This document shows positions 7,662 to 15,960 of a stretch of DNA of 64,000 nucleotides, piece by piece. This DNA comes from Candidatus Pseudobacter hemicellulosilyticus (GTDB lineage Bacteria > Bacteroidota > Bacteroidia > Chitinophagales > Chitinophagaceae): NCBI GenBank assembly GCA_029202545.1, contig CP119311.1, positions 2,108,001-2,172,000 of the forward strand, in the 5' to 3' direction. A model generated the notes under the pieces. The model ran no database searches, was not told the origin of the DNA, and saw only the letters and a list, made by a program, of their open reading frames with translations. The number at the start of each line of letters is the position of its first letter. The first letter of the stretch is position 1. The translations under genes were made by a program, and so were the position numbers.

Positions 7662-10127
7662 ATGAGAATACTGGTTATGGTGACTGCATTTGTGCTGTCA
7701 TTCTTTATAAGCCTGAACCCATTGGCGGCCAATGAAGAGCCCGGCTCCGTGATCCGGGGCAAGGTGCTGACGGCCGATGGTCAGCCTGCACCCTTTGTTA
7801 CTGTACAGATCAAAGGGCAGAAGAAAGGGGCTGTTACCGATGAGAACGGTGAGTTCATTTTCAAAAAGCTCCAACCCGGAACCTATACCCTGCTGGTGAG
7901 CCTGGTAGGTTTTACCCCTGAAGAAAAAGAAGTGCGTATAGGCAAGGATGAGGTCCTGGCCATTGTACTGAATATACAGGTATCCGATGAACAGCTGGCA
8001 GAAGTGATTGTGTCTGCCGGTGGAAACAAGTTTGCCAAAAAGGAAAGCAGCTATGTATCCAGGATGCCGCTCAAGAATATTGAGAATCCACAGGTCTATA
8101 ACGTGGTAGGTCGCGCCCTCATGCAGGAGCAGGTGGTCACCAATTTTGATGATGCCCTGAAGAATGCACCTGGCGTGAGCAGGCTCTGGTCTTCTACCGG
8201 TCGTCCCAGCGATGGCGCCGGTTACTTCTCCATGCGTGGTTTCTCTGTTCAGCCCACTATGATCAATGGTATCCCCGGACTTACTAACGGCGGCATTGAT
8301 CCTGCCAACATTGAACGTATTGAAAGTATCAAAGGCCCTTCCGGCACCCTGTTTGGCAGCAGCCTGATCTCCTTTGGCGGTCTGCTGAATATTGTTACCA
8401 AAAGGCCTTACGAAGATTTTGGCGGCGAACTGAGCTATACAACGGGTGGTTTTGGCCTGAGCCGTATTACAGCCGATATCAATACGCCGCTGGACAAGGA
8501 GAAGAATGCCTTGCTGCGCGTCAACGCGGCCTATCATAACGAAGGCAGCTTCCAGGATGCCGGCTTCAAGAAGTCATTTTTCTTTGCACCTTCTTTCTCT
8601 TATAAAGTGAGCGATCGCCTCTCTTTCCACCTCAACACCGAGTTCTACACCAGTGAGTCTACCAATACCCTGATGGTGTTCCTCAACAGGAGCCGGGCGC
8701 TGATTGCCCGTACGCCTGCTGAGCTGAACATGGATTTCAACCGCTCCTATACCAGCAATGATATCACCTATAAGAATCCTACCATGAACCTCTTCGGGCA
8801 AATGGTCTATAAGCTGTCCGACAAATGGACCTCCCAGACCAATCTGTCCCGCAGCGTGCGCAAGAGCGATGGTTACTACTCTTATGTAATGTTCCTCGAC
8901 AATACGCCTCCGGGTATTACACCCGCTTACGCGGCCAATGACACCCTGATCACCCGCTATGCCTATTACCAGAATTCCACTTCCACTACCACCGATTTCC
9001 AGCAGAATTTCATCGGTGATTTCAAGATCGGCAATTTCCGCAACCGCGTGGTGGCCGGTGTGGATGTCCTGAATATCCAGTCAGTGAATGACAACTCTGC
9101 CTATGCCGTATTTGATTACGTGAATGTGACCCGTAACAATGATCCCCGCTATGGCCAGCTGACCCGTTCTGCTGTTGACGCCAAACTGGCTGTTACACCC
9201 GGCGCCAGCAAGGGCAGCACCAATAACTATACGTATAGCGCCTATGTATCTGATGTATTCAATGTAACGCCCCAGTTGAGCGCTATGCTGAGCCTTCGTT
9301 TTGATTACTTTGATACCAAGCCCAGCGTGAACTACCTGACCATGGCCAAGACCGGCAAATATGATCAGAGCGCCTGGTCGCCCAAGTTTGGTCTGGTATA
9401 CCAGGTCCTGGAAGATAAGTTGAGTGTGTTCGGCAACTATATGAATGGCTTCCGCAACGTATCCCCTGTTACCGGCAACCTGGCTGCAGGTTACGAGGTC
9501 AACATGAAACCCCAGCAGGCAGAACAGCTTGAGGCTGGTGTAAAAATGGACCTGTTCCAGCATAAGCTGACCTTCACTGCCAGCTACTACAATATTGAAG
9601 TGGATAATATTTCCCGGGCTATCAGTGTGGCCGATCCCAATGATGCCAGCAAGATGCTGAACGTGACCATCCAGGATGGCACCCAGCGCAGCCGTGGGGT
9701 AGAATTTGACATGGTAGCCAATCCGCTGCCTGGTCTGAACATTGTGGCGGGTTATAGTTATAACGACAGCAAGATCATTAATGCCGCTCCTGCCACCAAG
9801 GGCAGAAGGCCCAATGCTGCCGGTCCTGCTTCCCTGGCCAATGCCTGGATCAGCTATACTGCCCGTGCTGGCAGCCTGGCCGGCTTTGGCGCGGGTATCG
9901 GTGGCAACTACGCCGGAGAAAACAAGATCACCAGCTCACTGGCTACCGGTGATTTTATCCTGCCTTCTTACACCATCGTGAATGCAACCCTGTTCTACAA
10001 TGCCAGCAAATTCCGCATTGCTATCAAGGCGGATAATATTGCCGACAAAGAATATTTCGGCGGCTGGACCACCGTTGAAAAGCAAATGCCCAGAAGGTAT
10101 TCTGCTAACCTCACGGTTCGGTTCTAA
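7662..10127 (+). CDS. TonB-dependent siderophore receptor with carboxypeptidase-regulatory-like N-domain
   Basis: Outer-membrane iron-siderophore importer of 821 residues. Signal peptide 1-23 (to 'NPLAAN'). Residues about 30-105 are a CarboxypepD_reg-like beta-sandwich ('IRGKVLTADGQPAPFVTVQIKG'). The plug follows at about 120-250 with the family signature 'NAPGVSRLWSS', 'FSMRGFSVQPTMINGIPG' and 'IESIKGPSGTLFG'. The rest is a 22-strand barrel, ending with 'RRYSANLTVRF' and a terminal Phe. The layout matches the FhuA/FecA-type siderophore receptor family rather than SusC (no SusD follows). The siderophore is not identifiable. It is a single-gene transcription unit, closed by the terminator at 10159. 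Confidence 0.93.
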   Translation: MRILVMVTAFVLSFFISLNPLAANEEPGSVIRGKVLTADGQPAPFVTVQIKGQKKGAVTDENGEFIFKKLQPGTYTLLVSLVGFTPEEKEVRIGKDEVLAIVLNIQVSDEQLAEVIVSAGGNKFAKKESSYVSRMPLKNIENPQVYNVVGRALMQEQVVTNFDDALKNAPGVSRLWSSTGRPSDGAGYFSMRGFSVQPTMINGIPGLTNGGIDPANIERIESIKGPSGTLFGSSLISFGGLLNIVTKRPYEDFGGELSYTTGGFGLSRITADINTPLDKEKNALLRVNAAYHNEGSFQDAGFKKSFFFAPSFSYKVSDRLSFHLNTEFYTSESTNTLMVFLNRSRALIARTPAELNMDFNRSYTSNDITYKNPTMNLFGQMVYKLSDKWTSQTNLSRSVRKSDGYYSYVMFLDNTPPGITPAYAANDTLITRYAYYQNSTSTTTDFQQNFIGDFKIGNFRNRVVAGVDVLNIQSVNDNSAYAVFDYVNVTRNNDPRYGQLTRSAVDAKLAVTPGASKGSTNNYTYSAYVSDVFNVTPQLSAMLSLRFDYFDTKPSVNYLTMAKTGKYDQSAWSPKFGLVYQVLEDKLSVFGNYMNGFRNVSPVTGNLAAGYEVNMKPQQAEQLEAGVKMDLFQHKLTFTASYYNIEVDNISRAISVADPNDASKMLNVTIQDGTQRSRGVEFDMVANPLPGLNIVAGYSYNDSKIINAAPATKGRRPNAAGPASLANAWISYTARAGSLAGFGAGIGGNYAGENKITSSLATGDFILPSYTIVNATLFYNASKFRIAIKADNIADKEYFGGWTTVEKQMPRRYSANLTVRF

Positions 10128-10158
10128 CCAGTATTGCCTTCGGGCGTAGCCTATAAGC

Positions 10159-10191
10159 AAAGGCGGCTGTATCCTGGATACGGCCGCCTTT
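10159..10191 (+). terminator. Hairpin terminator shared by convergent genes
   Basis: AAAGGCGGC (10159-10167) pairs with GCCGCCTTT (10183-10191), with further pairing of TATCC/GGATA inside. The A-rich left arm and T-rich right arm let it act for the receptor gene (plus) and for the cytolysin-like operon (minus). Confidence 0.8.
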
Positions 10192-10209
10192 GTATTTACA
10201 GCTTGTCTC

Positions 10210-11997
10210 TTAATTTTTCGTCACCTTGATCCTGGTATGCAAGGTGATCTTTGATTCACCCAGCGCAGAGGATTCAGTCAGCCTGATATTCTTGGTAAAT
10301 ATTTTGGACGAACCAGGGGTCAGCTGATCAATGTCCGATTGCACATCGGCAAGGTTGAACTTCAGTTCGGCCGAGGAGTTCTCCCGGTAAGCCGGTGCTG
10401 TGGCCAGTTCCCAGTCGTACATAGCCTGGGAGAAATTCAGGATAGAGTTTACCAGGTCGTTCCGGCTCACATTGTTCATAGCCACTACCTGTACATCATC
10501 TGAATCCCTGCCGCCCGCTTTTTTGGAAATGGCCCTGTCTTTCGGAATGTTTTTCAGCAGCAGGTCTTTGGAGGTGGTGCGGCCATTGGTGGATACGCTG
10601 GCCAGCGTGAATTTTCCATAAATATCTTCCATGTCGTCCGGCGGGAATTCCAGCACTTTGTTAACCGTGAAGCCGTCGTACAATACTTCCACTTTGTATT
10701 TGGAGGTGTTGCAGGATACCAGTTCATCAAAGCTGCCGGTAGAGCGTACGGTGAGCAGGGCATTGTCTGATATCCTTCTCAGCGTATAATGCAGCGGCAT
10801 GGCGCCGGTAGTAGCTGAAAAAGTGCCGGCGGAGCTGGACCGGATATAGTTCCGGAAAGCATCCCTGAAAGCGACAATATCACTGAATATACGGTTGGCC
10901 ATATCGCCTTCGCCGCCATAGATGGTGGCGTGGAAGCTGCTGGCTACCTCCTTGAGGGAAACGCTGGTTTCACCGTTTGAGCTGGTGCCCACATCTATGT
11001 CGGCTCCTTCCAGGCCATTGATCTCTGCGCTCAGGGCGGCGCTGATAGCTGCCTTAACACGGGTAACACTGGAAGAAGAGCTGATGATGATGCTCACCCT
11101 GCGCCCATAGGTAACAGATTCCACATACCCTGCATTGCTCAGGCTGGTATGTGCATTGGGCGATTGGAAAAGCTGGTCGTGATTGGTGAGTACATTAATG
11201 GTATACATGGGCTGTATGAAGGATACCAGGTAATGGGAGCGGTTGGTTTGCGTAGACACGCTGCCTGAAGCAGCGAAACCTGCGGTCACCTCGGCCGGGA
11301 TACCAAATTCCTGGAGGGGCAGGAAGATACCCTGGCTCGTTTCGTACTTGGCTTTCAGCATCATGGTTGATTTTATTTCCACCATATCAAATACACCTGA
11401 TGCGGGGATCGATGCGCTGTAGTTGGGCGCCAGCAGTACCCGCTGGATCTCAGGCAGGGGACTACGCGTGAGATCGGTAACATTGAGCATGCCCGGACCG
11501 GGATTGTTGGCGTTGAAGATATTAATGCCTAACTGGTAGGGCTTCCGTGCGGGGGTAGGTATGGAGGAGAAAGCACCCTGCAGCACCGAGGCGATATTGT
11601 AGAACTGGCCCGGGTAAATAGGCGTGGAAGCCGCAAACAGGTTGAAATTGTCCGAGGTGGCAAAGTTGACCCGGTAAGGTTGGATAGTGCAGACGGTATT
11701 GCCATTCTGTTCCTGGCGTGGGCTGCCATTGGCCGAGAACCCGCTTTCGGTACCGGTAAGGCCTACACCGATCTCTGTCCGGTTGCCGGCTGCATCGGAC
11801 TTGCTGCCCAGAACGGCCGTGCCGGTGACCTTTGGTTTTGCCGACAGCTTTTTCAGCGTGCTGGCATACCAGGCCAGCCGGGGATTGGAAGAAACCTTCA
11901 GCAGGTCGGCCCTGGTTTTCTGGATGGATTTTACCTGGGCATGACCGCCTAACGCGCAGGCCAGGAGCATGGGTAAGAATAATTGTGTTTTTTTCAT
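10210..11997 (-). CDS. Cholesterol-dependent-cytolysin-like (CDCL) pore-forming protein
   Basis: 595 residues with a signal peptide (1-20, to 'GGHAQ') and no lipobox, so probably exported to periplasm or beyond. Residues about 255-430 follow the thiol-activated cytolysin family closely and in order: 'YLVSFIQPMYTINV' (family FKQiYYTVSVD), 'DQLFQSP', 'SVTYGRRVSIIISSSSS' with the family-diagnostic Tyr297-Gly-Arg (family VAYGRtiyvklet), a helix 'VKAAISAAL', an alternating amphipathic stretch like a transmembrane hairpin, 'SFHATIYGGEGD' (family ftavVLGGda), then 'MPLHYTLRRISDNALLTVRSTGSFDE' (family YPISYTsvFLKDNsvAavhnkTDYiE). The Trp-rich undecapeptide that binds cholesterol in Gram-positive toxins is absent and the last about 165 residues do not look like domain 4. 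That fits the CDC-like proteins described from Bacteroidota, whose targets are not cholesterol. It is the last gene of a three-gene operon with a lectin and an OMP. Confidence 0.82.
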   Translation of the reverse strand: MKKTQLFLPMLLACALGGHAQVKSIQKTRADLLKVSSNPRLAWYASTLKKLSAKPKVTGTAVLGSKSDAAGNRTEIGVGLTGTESGFSANGSPRQEQNGNTVCTIQPYRVNFATSDNFNLFAASTPIYPGQFYNIASVLQGAFSSIPTPARKPYQLGINIFNANNPGPGMLNVTDLTRSPLPEIQRVLLAPNYSASIPASGVFDMVEIKSTMMLKAKYETSQGIFLPLQEFGIPAEVTAGFAASGSVSTQTNRSHYLVSFIQPMYTINVLTNHDQLFQSPNAHTSLSNAGYVESVTYGRRVSIIISSSSSVTRVKAAISAALSAEINGLEGADIDVGTSSNGETSVSLKEVASSFHATIYGGEGDMANRIFSDIVAFRDAFRNYIRSSSAGTFSATTGAMPLHYTLRRISDNALLTVRSTGSFDELVSCNTSKYKVEVLYDGFTVNKVLEFPPDDMEDIYGKFTLASVSTNGRTTSKDLLLKNIPKDRAISKKAGGRDSDDVQVVAMNNVSRNDLVNSILNFSQAMYDWELATAPAYRENSSAELKFNLADVQSDIDQLTPGSSKIFTKNIRLTESSALGESKITLHTRIKVTKN

Positions 11998-12030
11998 GAT
12001 GTCATTTTAATGGATAACTGATTGTTTTAT

Positions 12031-12546
12031 TTATTGTATTCGTTTGATGGTGACAGATAGTGTTCCGCTGTTGTTCTCGTAGCCGGTCATCACATCGTTT
12101 ACAAACAGCACCAGCTGACCACTGGCGGCAGGTTTCAGGCGTAGGGACCTGCCGATGCTGAACTGCTGTACGGCCAGCAGGTTTTTAAAGTCGCCCGAAG
12201 GCTGGTCGTACAAGGCGGCGGTGAGGCAAAGCCAGTTGCTTTTTTTATCTCTTTTCAGTGCTTCCATACCAGCCAGGGTCAGGTCAACATTGGGCAGGGG
12301 GCTGCCGCAATCACTGGCTTTGAAGCCCGCTGCATCGCTGTCCTTGCAGCTGCCTTCACGGATGCTGCCGGTAGCGCTGATCTCATACAGTACGCCTTTC
12401 TGGAGCCAGATGCCGGAGGGATTAAAAGGTTCCCGGGCTTTCACTTTACAGGATGCTGAACTGGCGGGTGGCAGTATCCTGCCGGCCTGGTAAGGTTTGG
12501 CCTGTATGGCCAGGCAGCTGATCAGCAAAAGGATGATTGTCCTCAT
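12031..12546 (-). CDS. LecA (PA-IL)-like secreted lectin
   Basis: 171 residues with a signal peptide (1-16). The C-terminal part matches the PA-IL/LecA galactophilic lectin family: 'LVLFVNDVMTGYENNSGTLSV' lines up with LecA 'IYNDVPGTYGNNSGSFSV'. The side-chain calcium ligands of LecA (Asp100, Asn107, Asn108) have exact counterparts here: Asp151, Asn158 and Asn159. Upstream, 'REPFNPSGIWLQKGVLYEISA' fits the first strands. The LecA residues that give galactose choice (His50, Gln53) have no clear match, so the sugar may differ. Four cysteines outside the signal peptide could form disulfides. The gene starts 10 bases after the OMP gene stop and ends 33 bases before the CDCL start, so it is co-transcribed with both. 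Likely role: target recognition for the pore-former (inference). Confidence 0.72.
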   Translation of the reverse strand: MRTIILLLISCLAIQAKPYQAGRILPPASSASCKVKAREPFNPSGIWLQKGVLYEISATGSIREGSCKDSDAAGFKASDCGSPLPNVDLTLAGMEALKRDKKSNWLCLTAALYDQPSGDFKNLLAVQQFSIGRSLRLKPAASGQLVLFVNDVMTGYENNSGTLSVTIKRIQ

Positions 12547-12556
12547 GTGTTGTTGT

Positions 12557-13780
12557 TTAGCGCATCATGCAGGCAATAGTGGCTACCGGGGTGAATGTGC
12601 GCAGGGTCCATTGTTTGTCGAACACACAGCGCATGCCGTAGTTGATCAGTACGCTGCGACTGATCCGCCAGTCGCCCCCGATGCTGATACTGCTGGGGTG
12701 TACAATATCCCAGTTCACGGTGGCGTCAATAATGGCCGTACCCGGGTCCGCTGTGAAATTTTCCTTCAGCGCTTCCACTGGTGTCTTGAGTCCTTTCCTT
12801 TCATACAGGAATTCAACAAAGAAGGTATAGATGGGGCTGCCATAGCGCAGGTTCAGGCCCAGGGTGAACAAGGTGTTTTTGGCAAAGGCCTGCCGGCTGG
12901 TCTCCTCGCCGCTGTCTTCATTGCGGACCAGGAAATTCAGTTCCTCTTCATACCAGCTGCTGCGGAGCAGACCGGAGAGCAGGAATTTTTTGCCTATGCC
13001 CAGGCTGCCATTCATCCAGGCGCCAAAGGCCGTACTCCTGTTCTTGCGCAGGCTTTTCAGGGAGCCGGCGCTGTCCTGCAGGTAGGAGTTCACTTTGCCA
13101 AGGGCTATATCCAGGGAAGAGGCGTTCCAGTGTTCCGCAACAAAAACGCGGGCCCGATTGCTGATCTCCTCATTGCGGCGGCGGTTTACAGTGCCCAGCT
13201 GTTCTTCTGCCGACTGGAGGCGGCTGCGCAGATCAGGCTTGGCCAGCAGGTTGGTAGTGGTGTCCAGCTCGTTGGTGAGTTCCCGGATACTGGCATTGAT
13301 CTCCTCCCGCTCCCTGTTGTATTGCTCGGTGATGCCGGCATACAGCTCCCGCGCCATCAGCGGATCCTCTGTTTTCAGGAGGTTCATCTTGACGGCAAAA
13401 CCCAGCCGGCGGTCGGAGTTCTCATCCTGTACAGAACCTACCGAAAGGTCCAGCGAAGCCAGCCGCCGCATGAACGGACTGGCCGCCTGGTATTTCTCCA
13501 GGTTCTTCCGGTGGTATAATAGTTCCCAGATGGGCTGCGACTGGATCGCCAGGTTGGGGTTCAGTTTCCAGGATTTAAAGGACCAGTCCACCTTGAAATC
13601 CTTGATATCTGAAGTCCGGTTCACCTGTGAAGTGGTGACGCCCATCAGGTCAAAAACAGGTGTGGCCGGTATCGAGAATTCTTTGGGCGTGACCCTGCTG
13701 CCAGTCTCTTCTTCCTGGGCCATAGCCGCCACCGGCATCAGCCAGCAGAGTACAAAAGATAAAAGAACGGGTTGCTTCAT
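12557..13780 (-). CDS. Unknown outer-membrane beta-barrel protein with a coiled-coil insert
   Basis: 407 residues with a signal peptide (1-21, to 'AAMAQ'). I do not recognise the family. Residues about 60-140 and 255-407 show amphipathic strands ending with aromatic residues, as in outer-membrane barrels ('FGAWMNGSLGIGKKFLLSGLL', 'YTFFVEFLYERKG', 'SISIGGDWRISRSVLINYGMR'). Residues about 150-215 are charged and helical ('NREREEINASIRELTNEL', 'RSRLQSAEEQL') and probably form a coiled coil. It is the first gene of the operon with the LecA-like lectin and the CDCL protein. Possible roles are surface anchor, secretion partner, or self-protection of the outer membrane against the pore-former; none is shown by the sequence. 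Confidence 0.7.
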   Translation of the reverse strand: MKQPVLLSFVLCWLMPVAAMAQEEETGSRVTPKEFSIPATPVFDLMGVTTSQVNRTSDIKDFKVDWSFKSWKLNPNLAIQSQPIWELLYHRKNLEKYQAASPFMRRLASLDLSVGSVQDENSDRRLGFAVKMNLLKTEDPLMARELYAGITEQYNREREEINASIRELTNELDTTTNLLAKPDLRSRLQSAEEQLGTVNRRRNEEISNRARVFVAEHWNASSLDIALGKVNSYLQDSAGSLKSLRKNRSTAFGAWMNGSLGIGKKFLLSGLLRSSWYEEELNFLVRNEDSGEETSRQAFAKNTLFTLGLNLRYGSPIYTFFVEFLYERKGLKTPVEALKENFTADPGTAIIDATVNWDIVHPSSISIGGDWRISRSVLINYGMRCVFDKQWTLRTFTPVATIACMMR

Positions 13781-13808
13781 GTTGGTTGCGTTTGCGTGTT
13801 GAACAACC

Positions 13809-13816
13809 CAAAACTA
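13809..13816 (-). promoter_or_regulatory. -7 promoter element of the OMP-lectin-CDCL operon
   Basis: Read on the minus strand this is TAGTTTTG, an exact match to the Bacteroidota -7 element TAnnTTTG, 28 bases before the OMP start codon. No TTTG -33 element is visible at the right distance, so the promoter probably needs an activator. Its upstream edge overlaps a palindrome (13814-13829). Confidence 0.5.
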
Positions 13817-13890
13817 CCTGTACAGGCAGCCCCGGCGAATACCAGTGTTCCGTGAATTATCACTACCTGAAATACCTAAAAACAGGTAGT
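13814..13890. promoter_or_regulatory. Repeated ACTACCTG sites in the divergent control region
   Basis: ACTACCTG occurs at 13813-13820 and 13862-13869, and its reverse complement CAGGTAGT at 13883-13890. The first copy is half of a near-perfect 16-base palindrome at 13814-13829 (CTACCTGT|ACAGGCAG, one mismatch). The other two form an inverted pair with a 13-base spacer. Three copies of an 8-mer in an 80-base gap between a toxin-like operon and a two-component system is what a response-regulator operator would look like. Which regulator binds is inference. Confidence 0.45.
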
Positions 13891-13944
13891 CGCCATGAAG
13901 GGGAAACGCTTATCTTGTGCCATCGCCCAATAAGTAATACCAAC

Positions 13945-15933
13945 ATGAACCCGAGTCTATTAAAAGGCAGCCTGCTCGCAGGAGCGCTGGCCCTTATGAA
14001 TACTATTTTTGCCCAGGAGCAAAAGGAGATCCTGCAGTTAGAGCAGCAGCTGTCCAAAGCCAGGCAGGATACCAACCGGGTAAAGCTGCTCATCGACCTC
14101 GGTAATGCCTATGCCTACTCAGACCTGCCAAGGTCTATCGGTTATCTTCAGGAAGGCCATACCCTCAGCAAACAAATAAAATACCCCTATGGTATAGCAC
14201 GCAATGCTTACCTGCTGGGTGTTTCCTATACGGACGCCGGCGAATATGCACGCGCAGATTCCTTTATCCGCCTGGCAGAAAAGGATTTCCGGGAGCTGGG
14301 TTATACGCGTGACCTGGCCAAAGTGCAGAATGCCTGGGGCTCTATTATGTTCAGGCAGGGGAACTATTATGCCGCCGGTTCCCATTTCTCTGCATCAGCT
14401 GAAATGTTTGACCAGGTAAAGGATACTACTTCCTCCCTGGCGGCCTACCAGAACCTGATAGCGGTACTGGGCAGGGCAAAAAGCTATGATAAAGCAGTAG
14501 CTCAGAGTAGGCGGGTGCTGCGCATGGTGGAAGAAAGAAAGGACAGCTCCGGCATGGCCTATGCCCTGCAGGGACTGATAGCCGACCTGACTGCCATGAA
14601 AAAATTTGATGAGGCTTTCAGTTACCTGAAGAAAGCGCTGGACCTGGCAGAAACGCAGGCGGGCCAGCCCATTGCCGCAGAGATCTACAGCTCCGTTGGC
14701 GCTTATTATTTTGCCCGGGAGAACTATGCCAACGCCCTGCATTATTTCCGGACCGCGCTGAATATGGCGGAGAAGCAGGGCGATCTCTATGCCGTTACCA
14801 ATCACCATAATTCCGTAGGACAATGTTACCTGCTCACCGGCGATGTCAGCAGCGCCCGCAGGCACCTGCTTAAAGGCATGGAGCTGGCCAGAAAACACCA
14901 GCACCGCATCGGCATCCAGAACCTGGCTGTATCGCTCAGTGATCTCTATGATTCCACCCGCGATTATCGCAATGCCTATGCAGCGCTGCGGGAACATACC
15001 CTGGTCAAGGACAGTATCCTCAACAGTGAGATCCGCAATTATACGTCCAGCCTGGAAGCACAATATGAAAGCAACCGCAAAGAGAATGAGATACTGCAGC
15101 TGCAACAGGAACAGGCGGAAAAGAATTTCCAGATCAGCCGGCGGAATACGCTGATCACCACCGCCAGCATCCTGATCCTGGCCCTGCTGGTGACCTTCTA
15201 TTTTGCCTGGCGCAATTTCAGGAACCGGCAGAAGCTGGAAAAGGAGCGGGCCGATCTGCTGGAAGAGCGGGTAAGGACCATGGAAAAAGAAAAACAGATC
15301 GCCTCCCTGCAGGCCATGGTCAATGGCCAGGAAGCGGAGCGCACCCGCGTGGCCCGCGATCTGCACGATGGGGTAGGAGGCCTGTTCTCTACGGTACGTA
15401 TGTATTATGGCGCTCTTTACCATGATACGCCCGTCATCAAAGAAAATCCCCTGTACCGAAAAACCGGCGACCTCATTGACAATGCCGCAGCAGAGCTGCG
15501 CAAAGTAGCCCACAATATGATGCCGGAAGTGCTGATGAAAATGGGGCTGCCCGCAACACTCAAAGATCTCTGCAACAGCGCCAGCGCCGGCCGGCAGCTG
15601 GCTGTCCGGCTGGAGACCTATGGCGCTGAACAGCGCCTGGAACCCTCCACGGAGATCATGCTGTTCCGCGTGGCGCAGGAACTGGTCAACAATATCATTA
15701 AACATGCTGATGCTACGGAAGCGCTGATCCAGCTGAACCAGGACCCGGACCGGCTCAGCATGGTGGTGGAGGACAATGGCCGGGGTTTTGATACGGCAGC
15801 GGCTGCGGCCGGTGCTACCATGGGCATGGCCAGCATCAGCAATCGTGTGCAGTACCTCCATGGAGAATGGTCTATTGACTCGCAGCCAGGTGTGGGTACT
15901 ACGGTGACCATTGAAGTGCCCTTGCATGCCTGA
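13945..15933 (+). CDS. TPR-type sensor histidine kinase (NarL-partner, HisKA_3)
   Basis: 662 residues from the ATG at 13945, which begins a signal sequence (MNPSLLKGSLLAGALALMN); the longer frame from 13786 lacks one and runs through the operator repeats. The periplasmic part (about 25-390) is TPR repeats. A single transmembrane helix follows at about 400-420 ('TTASILILALLVTFYFAW'), then a coiled coil, a HisKA_3 dimerisation domain with the phospho-acceptor His474 in 'RVARDLHDGVGG', and an HATPase_c domain with N-box 'QELVNNIIKHA' and G-box 'VEDNGRGFD'. This architecture is common in Bacteroidota. The response regulator gene starts 28 bases downstream. It diverges from the OMP-lectin-CDCL operon, which is a good candidate target. 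Confidence 0.93.
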   Translation: MNPSLLKGSLLAGALALMNTIFAQEQKEILQLEQQLSKARQDTNRVKLLIDLGNAYAYSDLPRSIGYLQEGHTLSKQIKYPYGIARNAYLLGVSYTDAGEYARADSFIRLAEKDFRELGYTRDLAKVQNAWGSIMFRQGNYYAAGSHFSASAEMFDQVKDTTSSLAAYQNLIAVLGRAKSYDKAVAQSRRVLRMVEERKDSSGMAYALQGLIADLTAMKKFDEAFSYLKKALDLAETQAGQPIAAEIYSSVGAYYFARENYANALHYFRTALNMAEKQGDLYAVTNHHNSVGQCYLLTGDVSSARRHLLKGMELARKHQHRIGIQNLAVSLSDLYDSTRDYRNAYAALREHTLVKDSILNSEIRNYTSSLEAQYESNRKENEILQLQQEQAEKNFQISRRNTLITTASILILALLVTFYFAWRNFRNRQKLEKERADLLEERVRTMEKEKQIASLQAMVNGQEAERTRVARDLHDGVGGLFSTVRMYYGALYHDTPVIKENPLYRKTGDLIDNAAAELRKVAHNMMPEVLMKMGLPATLKDLCNSASAGRQLAVRLETYGAEQRLEPSTEIMLFRVAQELVNNIIKHADATEALIQLNQDPDRLSMVVEDNGRGFDTAAAAAGATMGMASISNRVQYLHGEWSIDSQPGVGTTVTIEVPLHA

Positions 15934-15960
15934 TCAACCCGAATCCATATATTGCATAAC

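Noticed and set aside
10210..10800. Cholesterol-binding undecapeptide in the CDCL C-terminal region
   Set aside because: No Trp-rich motif like the classical one; only isolated Trp residues are present.
14395..15927. A 510-codon open frame on the minus strand opposite the histidine kinase
   Set aside because: The plus-strand frame has full kinase domains; the minus frame has no recognisable fold, and it follows from codon bias.
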